Assembly (NCBI RefSeq): GCF_958298935.1 | Contig: NC_084923.1 | Span: forward strand, 7,442,501 to 7,506,500 | Source: Phragmites australis | Lineage: Eukaryota > Streptophyta > Magnoliopsida > Poales > Poaceae | DNA: 64,000 bases | Direction of reading: 5' to 3' | Part shown: one piece after another, positions 41,632-52,180 of the stretch | Layout: each line of letters starts with the position of its first letter | How positions within the stretch are numbered: the stretch's first letter is position 1 | Notes under the pieces: generated by a model | Seen by the model: only the letters and a program-made list of their open reading frames with translations | The model's database searches: none | Told to the model about the DNA's origin: nothing | Program-made: the position numbers and the translations under genes

Positions 41632-42928
41632 TTAGCAGTACTCTGCTTCTGGTATAGGATGATCTCTGCCCTGATCATAATTCAAGTCATACCTGCCAGT
41701 ATGAGCATATGAATCATGTTCATCTTCAATTATCATGTTATGCAATAGAATGCAAGTATACATGATTTCGCTAAGGGTTGACCGGTGCCAATAGCGGGCC
41801 GCATATCCTAGGGTGGCGAAGCGAGATTGTAAAGCTCCAAATGCTCGTTCAACATTCTTTCTCGCACTTTCTTGTTTTCTTGCAAATAATTTATCTCTAA
41901 CACTCTGAGGTTCACTAATTGTTTTCACAAATGCTGCCCATTCAAGATATATTCCATCCACCAAGTAGTAACCCATCTTATACTGCCTTCTAGGGATGAA
42001 AACAAAAACGGTAGTTCTCAATATTTTGGAGATTGTTTTTGAACTTTTCCAACCGTAGCAGCCAGAAACGATATATCGAAAAAAAACAAAAATGGAAATG
42101 AGAAAACTATACGGAAACGATAGTGGAAACGATTTAGTCCTTTTTTGATCGTTTTTGAGTTCTTCCGTTTTCGACCAGGAATTACCACATGGAATTCTTG
42201 TTTCTACTTTCGTGGTCTATCTCAACTCAGGTATGACCCATAGCCCAACAGGCAACAAGCCTCCTAGGCTCCCACCCTCCTAGCTCAGCCTCCTATTGTC
42301 TATTCGCACAGTCGCCGGTGGTAGGCTGAAGCTAGGATCCTAGAATCACTTAACAAATACCTATCACTTAGCCCACATGATGCAATAGAAGAAGCTACTG
42401 CTGAATTGCTTGTTGGGGATTCTTTTTAGTAGTACAGAAACAAGGCACCATGAGTCTGAGCTAGCGCTCAGAGCTATAGTTCAGTGATTTCGGGTTTGAG
42501 TTATTGATTCCCGGTCGATACCAGCATGTTTTCGTCCCGACAAGACCATTTATGGTTTTCTCATATTATCGACATCATATTCGTTTCCAACATTATCTTT
42601 ATCGACTTTGTTTCCTAGAGAAAATATGAAACTAAAAGTGGTTTAGGTCTTTTTTTTTATCGTTTTTATACAGTTTTCATCCCTACTGCCTTTCATTCAC
42701 AGCAAATTGAACCGGAGGAGCTCGCCCTTGCAAGACATTTGTGAACAATGATGATTGGTTCATCACATTAATGTCATTGTTTGATCCCGCAACACCAAAA
42801 AACGCATGCCATGTCCAAAGGTTGTGAGTGGTGATTGCTTCAAGCATGATAGTAGCAAAGAAAATTTTGAAAGCAAAAGTGCTAAGACTATCAATCGGTA
42901 TAATTTGAACCGTGTATTTTGTCACCAA
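41632..42928 (-). pseudogene. PIF/Harbinger transposase (DDE_Tnp_4), truncated and interrupted
   Basis: On the minus strand the frame reads ATIMLEAITTHNLW...WHAFFGVAGSNNDINVMNQSSLF (42,850-42,740) up to FAVNERQ. It then resumes after a 695-bp insertion with YKMGYYLVDGIYLEWAAFV...SARKNVERAFGALQSRFA...CILLHNMIIEDE (41,980-41,700). These are the core blocks of plant Harbinger transposases, including the second Asp in SNNDIN and the catalytic Glu in VERAFGALQ. The N-terminal part with the DNA-binding region and the first Asp is missing or degenerate. It shares strand and order with the ORF1 remnant at 43,068-44,394, so the two are from one element. Confidence 0.8.
41991..42685. mobile_element. 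Non-autonomous hAT-type element nested in the Harbinger transposase
   Basis: The termini are exact inverted copies, TAGGGATGAAAAC at 41,991 and GTTTTCATCCCTA ending at 42,685. The flanks are an 8-bp target-site duplication with one mismatch, CTGCCTTC (41,983-41,990) and CTGCCTTT (42,686-42,693). Both the 8-bp duplication and the TAGGG(G/A)TGAAAAC end are hAT features. Excising the 695 bp rejoins the transposase reading frame exactly (NERQ|YKMGYYL). It has no transposase of its own. Confidence 0.9.
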
Positions 42929-43067
42929 AATATCATAGTGCCCACTAGCGCTAAATCCGCTGCAAATCTGTCATGACACTAAGGTCTACCATTAGGAGGT
43001 ACGTGTACATCTTGGCCATTGATGTCCTCTCATATACTTGAGCTTCTTCTAGCTTCTCTTTGGTGAA

Positions 43068-44394
43068 TCAGAGTTGTACATCGACGAATTTTTCTATGGT
43101 TGAAGCTCGTAAGGTCTGTGTTTCATAATACATTTGAAGATCATGTGACAAATAAGTATCAGGCATGGCTACCTTTGTTTTTGTAGCCTTTGTTCCTAGA
43201 GGATGAGTTTCTCTTGCAATTTGCAGTGGAACTAGATCTTTCTTATTTTTCTTATTCCCATTGTAGCTTCTGGTCCACTTTGGCTGGTCTCTCACCAATT
43301 GCCACCAATACACAAGCGTGAAATATTGTTTTGCTTTGACTTTGTACATTGCCTAGGCCTTCTCCATTAATTGGTCATCTGATTAACCACTGACATATAT
43401 GTCTCGAAGCCTACACCAAATACCATTAAATAAAGGGTTAATTAGATTCATGCTATTATAAATATCACAGTTTTGAAATATGCCTTTACAAATTCAATAT
43501 TTGAAAATATGCTATTATAAATCTCTTAAAATTGGGTACATGCCATTGCAAATCTTCTAAAAATTGGATCCATGTCATTACCAATCTCCTGAAATTTGCA
43601 TCCATGCCATTACAGATCTCTTGAAATTGCATCCATGCCATTAAGAGATATTCCTGATTTATAACGGTAATGACATGAATATAATTTCAAGAGATTTGTG
43701 TTGGCATGTTTCCAAATACCGGATTTGTAATGGCATATTTCAAAACCGTGATATATTATAATGGTATGAATCTAATTAACCCTTAAATAAAAATAACTTT
43801 TTTATTTGACTTTTCCCAATGGTCCTTGTAGTGTTTGGGTTGCCTCCTTTTGTTGGGCGGACAATTGTTATTGAAATCTTAAGTAACGCTCTTCCAATAC
43901 ACATTATCCTTCTTGCAGTTGCCATCCAAAGGATCAACTGAATTGTTGAGCCAAGCACTAAACTGCATCCAAAATGACAACTATAAGAGGAAATATTTAT
44001 TAAAGAAAAGCAACATGCAATAATTAGAAAAAGAACACTTATAAGCCTAATGCTGTCGTCTTTTGTCCAAGACAAGCGTATGCCTCGTTTTTCCTCGTCT
44101 TCGTTGTTTTCTTTGTCATCCTCATCTCCACATCCATCACCTCCAACTTATGAAGCCACATATGCAGAAGGTTTTGCGCGTGTTGGAATAGACCTCGAAG
44201 ATGATGCCTTTTTATAGTATGAACTAAAACCATATGAATCGACGATTTTTTTTGGATAGTATTGGGTTGGGGACACACGAGGCTACGAAAAATTTAGTTG
44301 TGTATTGTGAAAGTGGAAAAGGATCTGGGTTTTCGGATGGGGGATTGGTGGCATTCAACAAGTTCACAAAGCCATCATTTGGTATAGGATCCAT
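43068..44394 (-). pseudogene. PIF/Harbinger ORF1 (Myb/NAM-associated-like), interrupted
   Basis: On the minus strand it starts MDPIPNDGFVNLLN at 44,394. It continues through a degraded trihelix-like part (WTKDDSIRLIS near 44,070; SAWLNNSVDPLDGN...YWKSVT near 43,950-43,870; PKHYKDHWEKSNKKV near 43,820). After a 350-bp MITE it resumes at about 43,427 with NGIWCRLRDIYVSG and MYKVKAKQYFTLVYWWQLVR, then DQPKW. Plant PIF/Harbinger elements carry such an ORF1 next to the transposase. Several stops are present. The MITE at 43,434-43,783 splits it. Confidence 0.65.
43434..43783. mobile_element. MITE with long TIRs and 7-bp TSD, nested in Harbinger ORF1
   Basis: A 350-bp element begins AGGGTTAATTAGATTCATGC and ends GAATCTAATTAACCCT. 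The terminal inverted repeats extend over about 55 bp with few mismatches. The target-site duplication TAAATAA lies at 43,427-43,433 and 43,784-43,790. The middle (43,500-43,650) consists of four to five degenerate copies of a roughly 32-bp unit containing CATCCATGCCATTA and AATCTCTTGAAATT. It is non-coding. The superfamily is not clear from the ends. Confidence 0.85.
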
Positions 44395-44616
44395 TTGAAC
44401 AGTAAACAATGCAAGATATAATAATATTGATGCACTAGTGTGTGTGTGTATATATATATATTTATATATAGCAGAGGAGAGCTTAGGATTAGCTAGCTTG
44501 AACGAATCAAGTCTAGCTGTTGAAGGTTTGTCTTGAGGAGTTGGTGGGATCAAAACCAAGCGGGCACTTTGATTGAGATTGCCGCTGTTTGTAGTCTAAC
44601 TTCCGACACGTTCGAG

Positions 44617-45200
44617 TAGGAATGTCAATAGAGATCCGATTCCCGATTTTCCGTGGAAAATTCTCTTATTAGGGAACAAGGATGGAGATGTGGAGATTTT
44701 ATTCCCGCGAGAATATAAATGGTAGAAATTATATCTCTATTGGATCTAGCGGGGACGGGTACGAGGAAGCATTTTCCGTCTCTGTTTCCCCGTGGGGACC
44801 CATTTCGGTAAGTGAATAGTAGGCTTCGCAGTCTAGCAGGCAGCAGCATAGCTTGCGCGACGGTGGCCCAGGCGTGTGCGGCTGGCCCAGGCGTATGGCC
44901 CAGCCAGGCACGGCCTAGCATAGTGCGGGTTGGCCCAATAGGTTGCATCAGCCTAGGCCAAGGCACTACGACCCAACGATAGGTGGGCGGTCGGATATGA
45001 GAGAGGCTTATGTGGACGGTTGACTCTTCAATGATTAGCGGGGACGGGTTTTTCGTCGGGTCCACATTCCCCACGTGGGAATAAGGATGGGAAGAAAATA
45101 GTCCCCGCGAGCGGGAACGGGACCGGAACGGAGAATTTTCGTTTATTTAGGGATAGGGATGAGGATGAGGAACTATTTCCTGATAGTTAATTTTCCGTTG
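44617..45200. other. Possible non-autonomous hAT-like element
   Basis: The sequence has the GGGGACGGGTA / GGGATAGGGATGAGGATGAGG style repeats and a TAGGAATGTCAATAGAG start that occur in a class of grass hAT-like elements. Matching ends and a target duplication were not found. The open frames on the minus strand here show no known motif. Confidence 0.3.
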
Positions 45201-45381
45201 AGTCATGCATCAGTATTGGTGGTTTCGACGTGATTGGGGGCAGCCCGTGCAACAATCTTGCCGGGAGCAACCGTCGCCACCGTGATGACCTTGAGGGCGA
45301 GCGTTCTGCCCTCTTCTAATCTTGGACTCTGTAAAATCCATCATGGATAGAATGTAGCCTTTATGGTAGTCTATCATGTAG

Positions 45382-45693
45382 TAACTGAACAGATATGGCT
45401 CCCTTGCTGCTGCATTTGCGGAGTCTGCATTGGCGAAATGACTGTCCTAGCTGATTCCATGGGTGCAATTGGTTCAGCCGTTCAGGAACCGGTGTACCAC
45501 TTCCTGTGACCATCATACAGTCTGTTTGGTTTCTAATCAGTAGCTGCAGAAGAGTATCTTGGCTGTAGCTGAACCTGCGAGTCACTACACTGATTGGCCG
45601 ACTGTTATGGTTGTAACTGGAAAAATTATAGCCTGTTTAGTTTGCCTTCATGGTTTCAATGACAGTCATGTTAGCCGAATCTGCGTGTATTTT
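45382..45693 (+). pseudogene. Duplicated fragment of SEC61 alpha last exon and 3' UTR
   Basis: The sequence closely follows the SEC61 alpha last exon from its AACTGAACCGATAT segment. Shared runs include CTGCTGCATTTG, GACTGTCCTAGCTGAT and CATGGGTGCAATTGGTTCAG. It then continues into the same 3' UTR (GCTGTTATGGTT, TAGCCTGTTTAG, TTGCCTTC, GACAGTCATG, GAATCTGCGT). A stretch of about 40 bp coding for the [12 protein letters not shown] end is deleted, and small insertions (for example CCGTTCAG) break the frame. It lies 6.7 kb downstream of the source gene in the same orientation. No other SEC61 exons are near. Non-functional. Confidence 0.85.
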
Positions 45694-47393
45694 TTTGGAT
45701 ATTTTTGCTGTTATAGTTGCAGAAAACCCTATGTTCCTTGGCTAATTACAGTTAGCCCTGATTTTATACTCATACTGTTTCTAACAAAACTTGGATTTTG
45801 GTGCCACTAGAAGAAAAAAAGAACACTACGATCATAAGCATTTGGTTTTGTGAAATGGTCTCAACAATAATTTTGAAATGCTTCAGTTTTTATCTCACCG
45901 TTGATTTCCTATCGAGTGGCCGTAAAATAGCGCCCTTTGATACCAGGAGGAAGCGGGTACCTCTCTCTCTTTCGAGCGGGCCGGGAGACAAGGCAAACCC
46001 AAAACCCTCCTTGGCAGACGAAGCAATGGAGACCTCCGCAGGCACCCCAGCTCGCCCGCCTCACCCGGCTGCTGCCTCCCCGTCGCCGTCGCAGTCGCCC
46101 TCGTCGCTGCGGATGTGGCGGAAGGCGGCGCTGCGCAACCTGCGCAACCAGTGGTCGCGCCTGCTCAAAGCCAAGGACCGGTGGCTGGCCGCCGCCGCCG
46201 CCGGCCGCTCCCACGCCTCCGCGCTCGTAAACGCCCGCCTCTCCCGCAGGTAGGTGCCCCCCTCTCATTCTCTTCGTTTCGGCGGCGCCACATGTTCGAG
46301 ATTTCGGTAACCGATGGGTGCGTGGACTTGGTCATTGGTCAGGTACAGGCCGGGGATGGATTTTGGGGCGCTCAAGGACATGCCGGGGATCTGCGACAAG
46401 GCCAGCGGCAAGTTGGCGCGCAGGGAGGTAGTGAAACCTGGGCTAGCAATTCAGTGAACCTTCTCTTAGCTTCATGGTTCAATTTTCCGTTGCGGTGTGA
46501 TTGTGTTGCCTGTTGCTTGGCTTGGAGCAATGCCGTAACTTGCTTCTGTCGGCCTACAAGGAAATGGTAATTTACAAGGAGTGCGTGTTTTCAAGTCCTA
46601 AATTCTGAACCATAAGGCGGTGGTTTGATGAGAAGTACTAATATTTTCTTCTTTACCCTCTTGATAGGTCCTTGCTTTGTCCGACTTGGTTGAAGCTTCC
46701 CGCTCTATGCGCTGTTTTTCCAAAGTGCCCGCCAATAGTCCCATTGCACAATTTTCTGACTTTCTGACTTTCAAGATGATATGAATGATTCAGGGGATGG
46801 TGGAGGAGCACCAGTTGTCAAATGGTTTTCCATATTAGACTTTGGTGAGCTACTCTTCTTTTTTCATGCATGTCTGGAATCTGGATTAACTTACTAAGTC
46901 ACTATGACCTTTCCTCTGCTGGACGTTCAAGGATCTTGTAACCTATATCGTTGCCTTCTAAAAGGTTAAAGAGGTAAATGAGTTTGATGTATTAGCAAAA
47001 CTACTCTGAGTTATGACACACTTTCCAGTGTAGCAAAACCGCTCTAGTTTCTCATGTTTGAGGAAAAAAATACCGACCTTTTTTTTTTTTTTTTGCTGCT
47101 CAGATTCATGCCTACATGTTTCTAATCCAACATGATACAATTCTTATGCTTAATTTCCTTTTATCTTTTGAGTTATCTCAGAGAGTCTTGCCCAGGAGCT
47201 TGTTGAGATGTTTGTTTCGGAGTTAAAGTTGAAGGCACATCATCCCGCTTTCTATGGTGATGTTTTCTGATCGCAGAAAAAGTTTGTGCACTCAGTTTAG
47301 CTTTGTTTTAGCTTGTGCACTTAAGAAATCAGGTTCGTTTTACTTGCCTGTTTTCTTCTTTTCTTTTTGGGAAACCTCCTCACTAGGGGTGAA

Positions 47394-49141
47394 AATGGAT
47401 AGTGAAAACGGGTCAGATACGAACGGATATCGCTGATCCTATATCCTATCTATATTTTCTCATAGAGTTCGGAGTCGGATACGAATACAGATAGTCTCGG
47501 TCATAGATACAGATCGATTTAGATCGTGACATGTCGGATGCGAACATTATCGGTCATGAGTATTTCTTTGCATATTAAGTAAAAGTAACAAGCATATATA
47601 TTACATATGTTATGAGTATTTGACCATTCCACAAATTAGAAATATAGGACAATATCAAATTTGACATACCACAAATTAGCAATATAGGACAATATGAAAT
47701 TTGACATACCACAAATTTAACATGTTCAGTCACAGACTCACATATCATAGCCTCACAGGCTGTCCACAACAAAGTGCTCACTACTCAGTAGCTCAATGGC
47801 CCACGCCAATGGATGTAGCAGCACTAGCAGGGGATGCTCCTGTGCTTGCACATACACTTCCACTCGCAGCAGCCATCCTAATAAAAAAGCACAAGGAGGC
47901 ATCAGGAATCCAAATCAAAGGATGACCAAAAGATATTGACATTGAGAATAGCTCCACCGCAATTAACTGGTTGTGCTGCGGAGCGGTGAGCCAGCCTAAC
48001 AGATTTATAGCTAGCATGCATTCAGTCATCTAAATTAAGAGGCACATCACTTATCAGCATATGCAAGCAAGCTCATCTAGGATTGCAATAGCAAGTTGCT
48101 GCTCCACAAGCAGCAAATACGATTTCAACTAGGAGCATCCGAGCATCAGCTCAAAAGAATATCAACCCAAGTAAACTACAAGTCTGAAGTCTATCAAACA
48201 TAACACTGGTTTATACAAGTACTTTTTTACCTCTTAATTGTCCGGCCATAAACCCAATCAAAAGACATAAGAAACACAGAGATCAACACCGTTGAATGAG
48301 TTTCACAATTCCTCCCCAGTGCAAGACATAGATATTTCAACCCAAAAAAAATTGGTGAGCGCAGAGAAAGATCGCAACAAAACTCATTAGGCAAAGCAAA
48401 CTGATAACAAAAACATGGAAACTAAATAGACAATGTGATTAGCCAGTATGGAAAATGAAGAGGATATTGGAATTAATTCAGACTTAATTAATTCACCAAT
48501 CACCAAGCGTGGAGGAGATTGTTCTTGCTCACCTTGGCCGGGCGTCACGGCGAGGTCAATGCTGCGGCCTGGGAGGGCGTCACAGAGAGGTCGAGGCTGC
48601 GGCCTAGGAGGGATTCACGGCGAGGTCGAGTCTGGGACAATTGATAGCGAGGTTGAGGCTGGGACGACCAGCGGTGAGGTCGAGGCTGAGACGGTCGACG
48701 ACGAGGTCAAGGTGGCTCCATTCAGCAGCAGCCAACGAGGATTGAGGATTGAGGAGATCTGTGCTCCTGGCGGCTTGAGAACAGAGACAACCGATGGATT
48801 GGGGATTTCTTGGCCGGTGGCTACTGGGTAGGGTTGTGCTCATTTGTTTGGCGTGGTGGACTGGTGGTGGGCTTGCCGCTTGCTGAATGGCGACTTGGTT
48901 TGGGCCAGGCACTCGACTACTCGGGCTAGGCTTCGGATACCTCTTTAGATATTCATCGGATGTATCTGATAATTTTATTGGATATCCAACGGATACTAAG
49001 CTCTCCATATCTGGACTCGATATCCTAGATCTGGTTTGATATTTGAGATTTTTTTATATCCAATATTCGAGATCCGATTGGCATCTAAAACGGTTCAAGC
49101 ACTCAGGAGGGTGAGGAAAATCTGACCCGTTATCATCCCTA
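47394..49141. mobile_element. hAT-like non-autonomous element in an intron
   Basis: It begins TAGGGGTGAAAATGGATA and ends TAACGGGTCAGATTTTCC when read inward from the right, with CCCTA at 49,141. Subterminal ACGGGTCAGAT copies occur at both ends in inverted orientation, and GGATATC/GATATCC-type repeats fill the flanks. The 8-bp flanks are CTCCTCAC (47,386-47,393) and CTTTTGAC, only 5 of 8 alike; a second possible end at 49,189 has a better match. A GC-rich imperfect tandem repeat with units containing GGCGAGGTCGAG lies at 48,540-48,720. No transposase was found; the open frames are chance. Confidence 0.6.
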
Positions 49142-49255
49142 CTTTTGACAATGGAACTCATTTGCATTCCTAGAGACTGTTCACCCCTACTCCTGACAAT
49201 GGAACTCATTTGCATTTCTAGAGACTGCTTGTCTTGGAACTCCTCTCAATTACTT

Positions 49256-49597
49256 TCAAGGAAGGTGTAGAACATCAGGAATCATTAGATTAGGAGGATG
49301 AGCTATATGATGGGGAATCACACACATTTGAGAGTATCGGCCTTCAGTTAGAAGAGACTTGCCCACTCCCTGAAAGTTGGCGTGCAGATATTTCAGGGAC
49401 TCAGCGACCTGGCGATGCCCCATCGCATGAAGTTCTACAGGTATCTGCTTATAATTAGCAAACTTTTGCGAAATTCTCTTCAATAGTTTCTCTAGACTCT
49501 TGCATGTTACATACGAAACCGTTTCTTTCATGGTTGATGTATCTTCTATCTTTTGTTTGGTGGGCTTAGTGACTACTAAGTTGTCACGTGTAAACAA
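49256..49597 (-). other. Unidentified 113-codon minus-strand ORF
   Basis: The frame (MFTRDNLVVTKPTKQKIEDT...) has a protein-like composition with Lys-rich helical segments (KSLEKLLKRISQKFANYKQI). It lies in an intron of the plus-strand gene, next to the hAT-like element. No family was recognised and no splice partners were found. It may be a fragment captured or left by a transposable element, or chance. Confidence 0.25.
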
Positions 49598-51667
49598 AGG
49601 ATTTATGGAAGGATCTGTTGAAGAAAATATGAAAATTTAATGTTTTCTTTTTTTAAGCTCTTTCTCTTTGGTTTTGCTGGCCCGTTGGTGGATATGTGGC
49701 CCAAGCCCATGAGGGGTTGGTTGCGCAAATGGGGCAGCAGCTGTTGCTCGGCTAGGGTTAAGAAAAATCAAGAGAAAATGAGAAAGAGAGAGGAGAGCTA
49801 GCGGCGGCTCTGGGATGGCAGTAGCGGCACAACCGCCTTCCCCGATTCCTTGGGGAATTGTGGGGGATTGGAGGCCGAGGCCGCGGCTATTAGAGGGTCG
49901 ACTCCTTCTCTCAGTGAGTAAAGTAGAAAACTTCCCCTCCTTTGGATCTCCACTGATTCTCCTTGTTTTCAGTTGCATCTCTGAGCTTGTTTGGAGAGTG
50001 GCTCTAATTCTGGCTCTGGTGCTTCGGTACTCGGGTGTTTTGGTGGTGGAGCTCCTGTGTTGGCGCTTATTGGAGCTGTGAACACCGAGGCTTGCCCGCA
50101 CTTGCAGTGGTTGTGCGGTTGAGGCTTTGTATCTCCATCTTCCCTCTCACTAGCGGCAACTGGATGGTGATCGTATTTCTGGGACATTGGTTGTAAAGTC
50201 GTGCTCTGCCTCGATTATTTGTGCATTTCAGCAAGTTACTTTGTGAGTTTTCCTCCTCCTTTCTATTCTAGACAACATGGTTATATACTTGTAGATGCTT
50301 GATGATGTATGTTGATACTGAGATCGGACATGATTTCTGAGTACAATAGATAGACATGTGTATTCTCTACTCTCTCAGCATTGTGGTAGCCCTGGATGTT
50401 TTAGTCGATGTATGTTCCTGAACTGTTCTTGTGCACCGAGACATATGTTTGATTCCGAACTCCAGGGGTCTACCTGTTGGGTGATTCCTGGTTGGATGTT
50501 GCTGTCAGTACAGAGTGTGCTTGTCAATTTTGATTCTAGTTGCAGTAGCTGATCAATTACATTTCTATCTTTGTTTTATCTGGTCACCACATGTATGCTT
50601 TGTTTTGGGACAATAACATCACCCAAGATGATGTTATAAATCTAGAGAAATTGCTCAGGTTCTATAGCTAGCTGTTATCTTATAAATCATTCCAATCAGT
50701 GATATTTTCACTATGACAATTAGGGTGTAGGATCTTGTTAGTCCTAGGGCCAATTGTCTTTTACTTCCTGAGAGTAATTTCTTACAAATTATATTCCTGT
50801 TGTCTAGAATTTAGTGTTTACATGACTTTGGAAATTGATCTTTATGCTCTATTGTCAATATTTTCAAAGGTCTTGTATATTGAGTACACTCTGTTATGCC
50901 TTTGTATATATGGAATAAAATCTATACTCATATCATCGCAATTCGTACAACAAGATCTTTGGATTAGATCAAATATTGCTAGCTAATGCTGTCATACTTC
51001 CTAAACAAGGGTTCTATCTTGTTTACTTCTTTTACAGGTTTGTTTAACCAGTTGGCTTGCTAATGTGAACATCAAGATGAGTAGGTAACTACTTTGTTGT
51101 ATCTTGTAACTTCTGAATTTTATATGCTAACAATATCAGAATTGAAGCCTTGGACTTTGAAGAAATAGTGTGATAACAATGATGGTTTCGTTTGTTATTT
51201 CAGAATTGATGAAATATTTGAGCTTGCTGGGGAGGAGATGCCAATCAAATCGTTTTGATGCATCTTGTTGGACTATTCAAGTAAGAACAACTGAAATGGT
51301 AAGAAAAATTAGTTTATGATTCATCTGCTTTCCTATTTAGTGTCTTTGTTTGCCTTAGCGAAAGTCTTAGAAGCTTATTTAAGCTCATGGAATATAGCAC
51401 TACTCTGAAAATGCTTCAGACCATAAAGATTTTTAGTAGCTGAAAACCTCATACAGGTCTAGGCCAGAACAAAACAATCTTATTTACATAATGGAGGGTC
51501 ACCCTGGAATCGCATTTGTAGAAGATCATTGGCCACCATCCGTTCTTCAAACTACATCAGATTGCTTCCGAGTTATGAGGATCATTAGCACTAGCTTTGA
51601 GTTTGTTCTTGGCTATTGTATATGTATAATATTAGATAGCGTTTGGTTGGTGAGATGCTACTTGTCA

Positions 51668-52180
51668 TATTTTCTTTATATGTTTGGTTGGAGGACGAGA
51701 AAATAGAATGGTTTGATATGGGAATATTATTTTAGACGCTGGATGAGGGGATTTAAAAAACATCCCAAAATGTAACTATCCTACTCTAAATGTGAGGATG
51801 ATAGTAGGCTCGAGGTCCTAAAATGAGCTCGTTTCACCTCTCTCACTAAACAAGTATTTTAAATCGTTATATCTTAATACATACTTTATCTGGTTGTAAA
51901 TATAGGTCGTTTTAGCCTCCTCAACTATTCTCTAAATATAAATCATTTTTAAATTTTTATGTATTTTTTTCTCTTTTATTCCTGTCTTGCACTTGTTTAA
52001 TAAATACTACCACTCTTACAAATGAATGAGTTATCTTTTCTAATACAGAATAAATAAAAAGCAACACGGTCATTTGATCTACTTTCTTAATTTTTATGCA
52101 CAAATCTAAAACGATCTACATTTGCAATTGGAGAGAGTAGATTAAATCATCCCATCTCATCTCATCCTCTAACCAAACAA
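51668..52180. mobile_element. MITE-like element interrupted by a Stowaway-like MITE
   Basis: The left side has ATGTTTGGTTGGAGGACGAG and the right side the inverted form CATCTCATCCTCTAACCAAAC. A Stowaway-like element (51,882-52,139) lies between. The outer borders are approximate because the terminal repeat is imperfect and repeated nearby at 51,640. Confidence 0.4.
51882..52139. mobile_element. Stowaway-like MITE (Tc1/mariner)
   Basis: The left part reads TACTTTATCTGG...AAATATAGGTCGTTTTAG and the right part AATCTAAAACGATCTACATT...GGAGAGAGTA, which are inverted. They match the 'CTCCCTCCGT...ATATAGGTCGTTT' ends of grass Stowaway elements in diverged form. TA dinucleotides border both ends. Non-coding. 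Confidence 0.65.

Larger units (their letters stand above)
46026..51258 (+). pseudogene. Unrecognised plant gene, frame broken by an 8-bp duplication
   Basis: Function not recognised. Exons supported by splice sites and phase: 46026-46249, 46343-46427, 46668-46844, 47182-about 47235, 51038-51084 and 51204-51258. The protein starts METSAGTPARPPHP, then MWRKAALRNLRNQWSRLLKA (basic), then YRPGMDFGALKDMPGICDKA, LALSDLVEASRSMRCF, APVVKWFSILDF, SLAQELVEMFVSELKLK and an end IDEIFELAGEEMPIKSF. Exon 3 contains CTGACTTT twice in tandem (46,756-46,771). As it stands the frame stops after about 141 aa; with one copy the frame runs on and the phase of exon 3 fits exon 4. The exon 4 donor is not GT (AAG|GCACAT, possibly a GC donor). 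A hAT-like element lies in the following intron and further exons may be missing. It could also be a working gene with a sequencing error. Confidence 0.55.

Noticed and set aside
46115..46570. 151-codon plus-strand frame overlapping the unrecognised gene
   Set aside because: It is a shadow frame running across an exon, intron and next exon of the gene starting at 46,026.
48448..48831. 127-codon frame that might be a transposase piece
   Set aside because: It follows a GC-rich tandem repeat inside the hAT-like element and shows no transposase motif.
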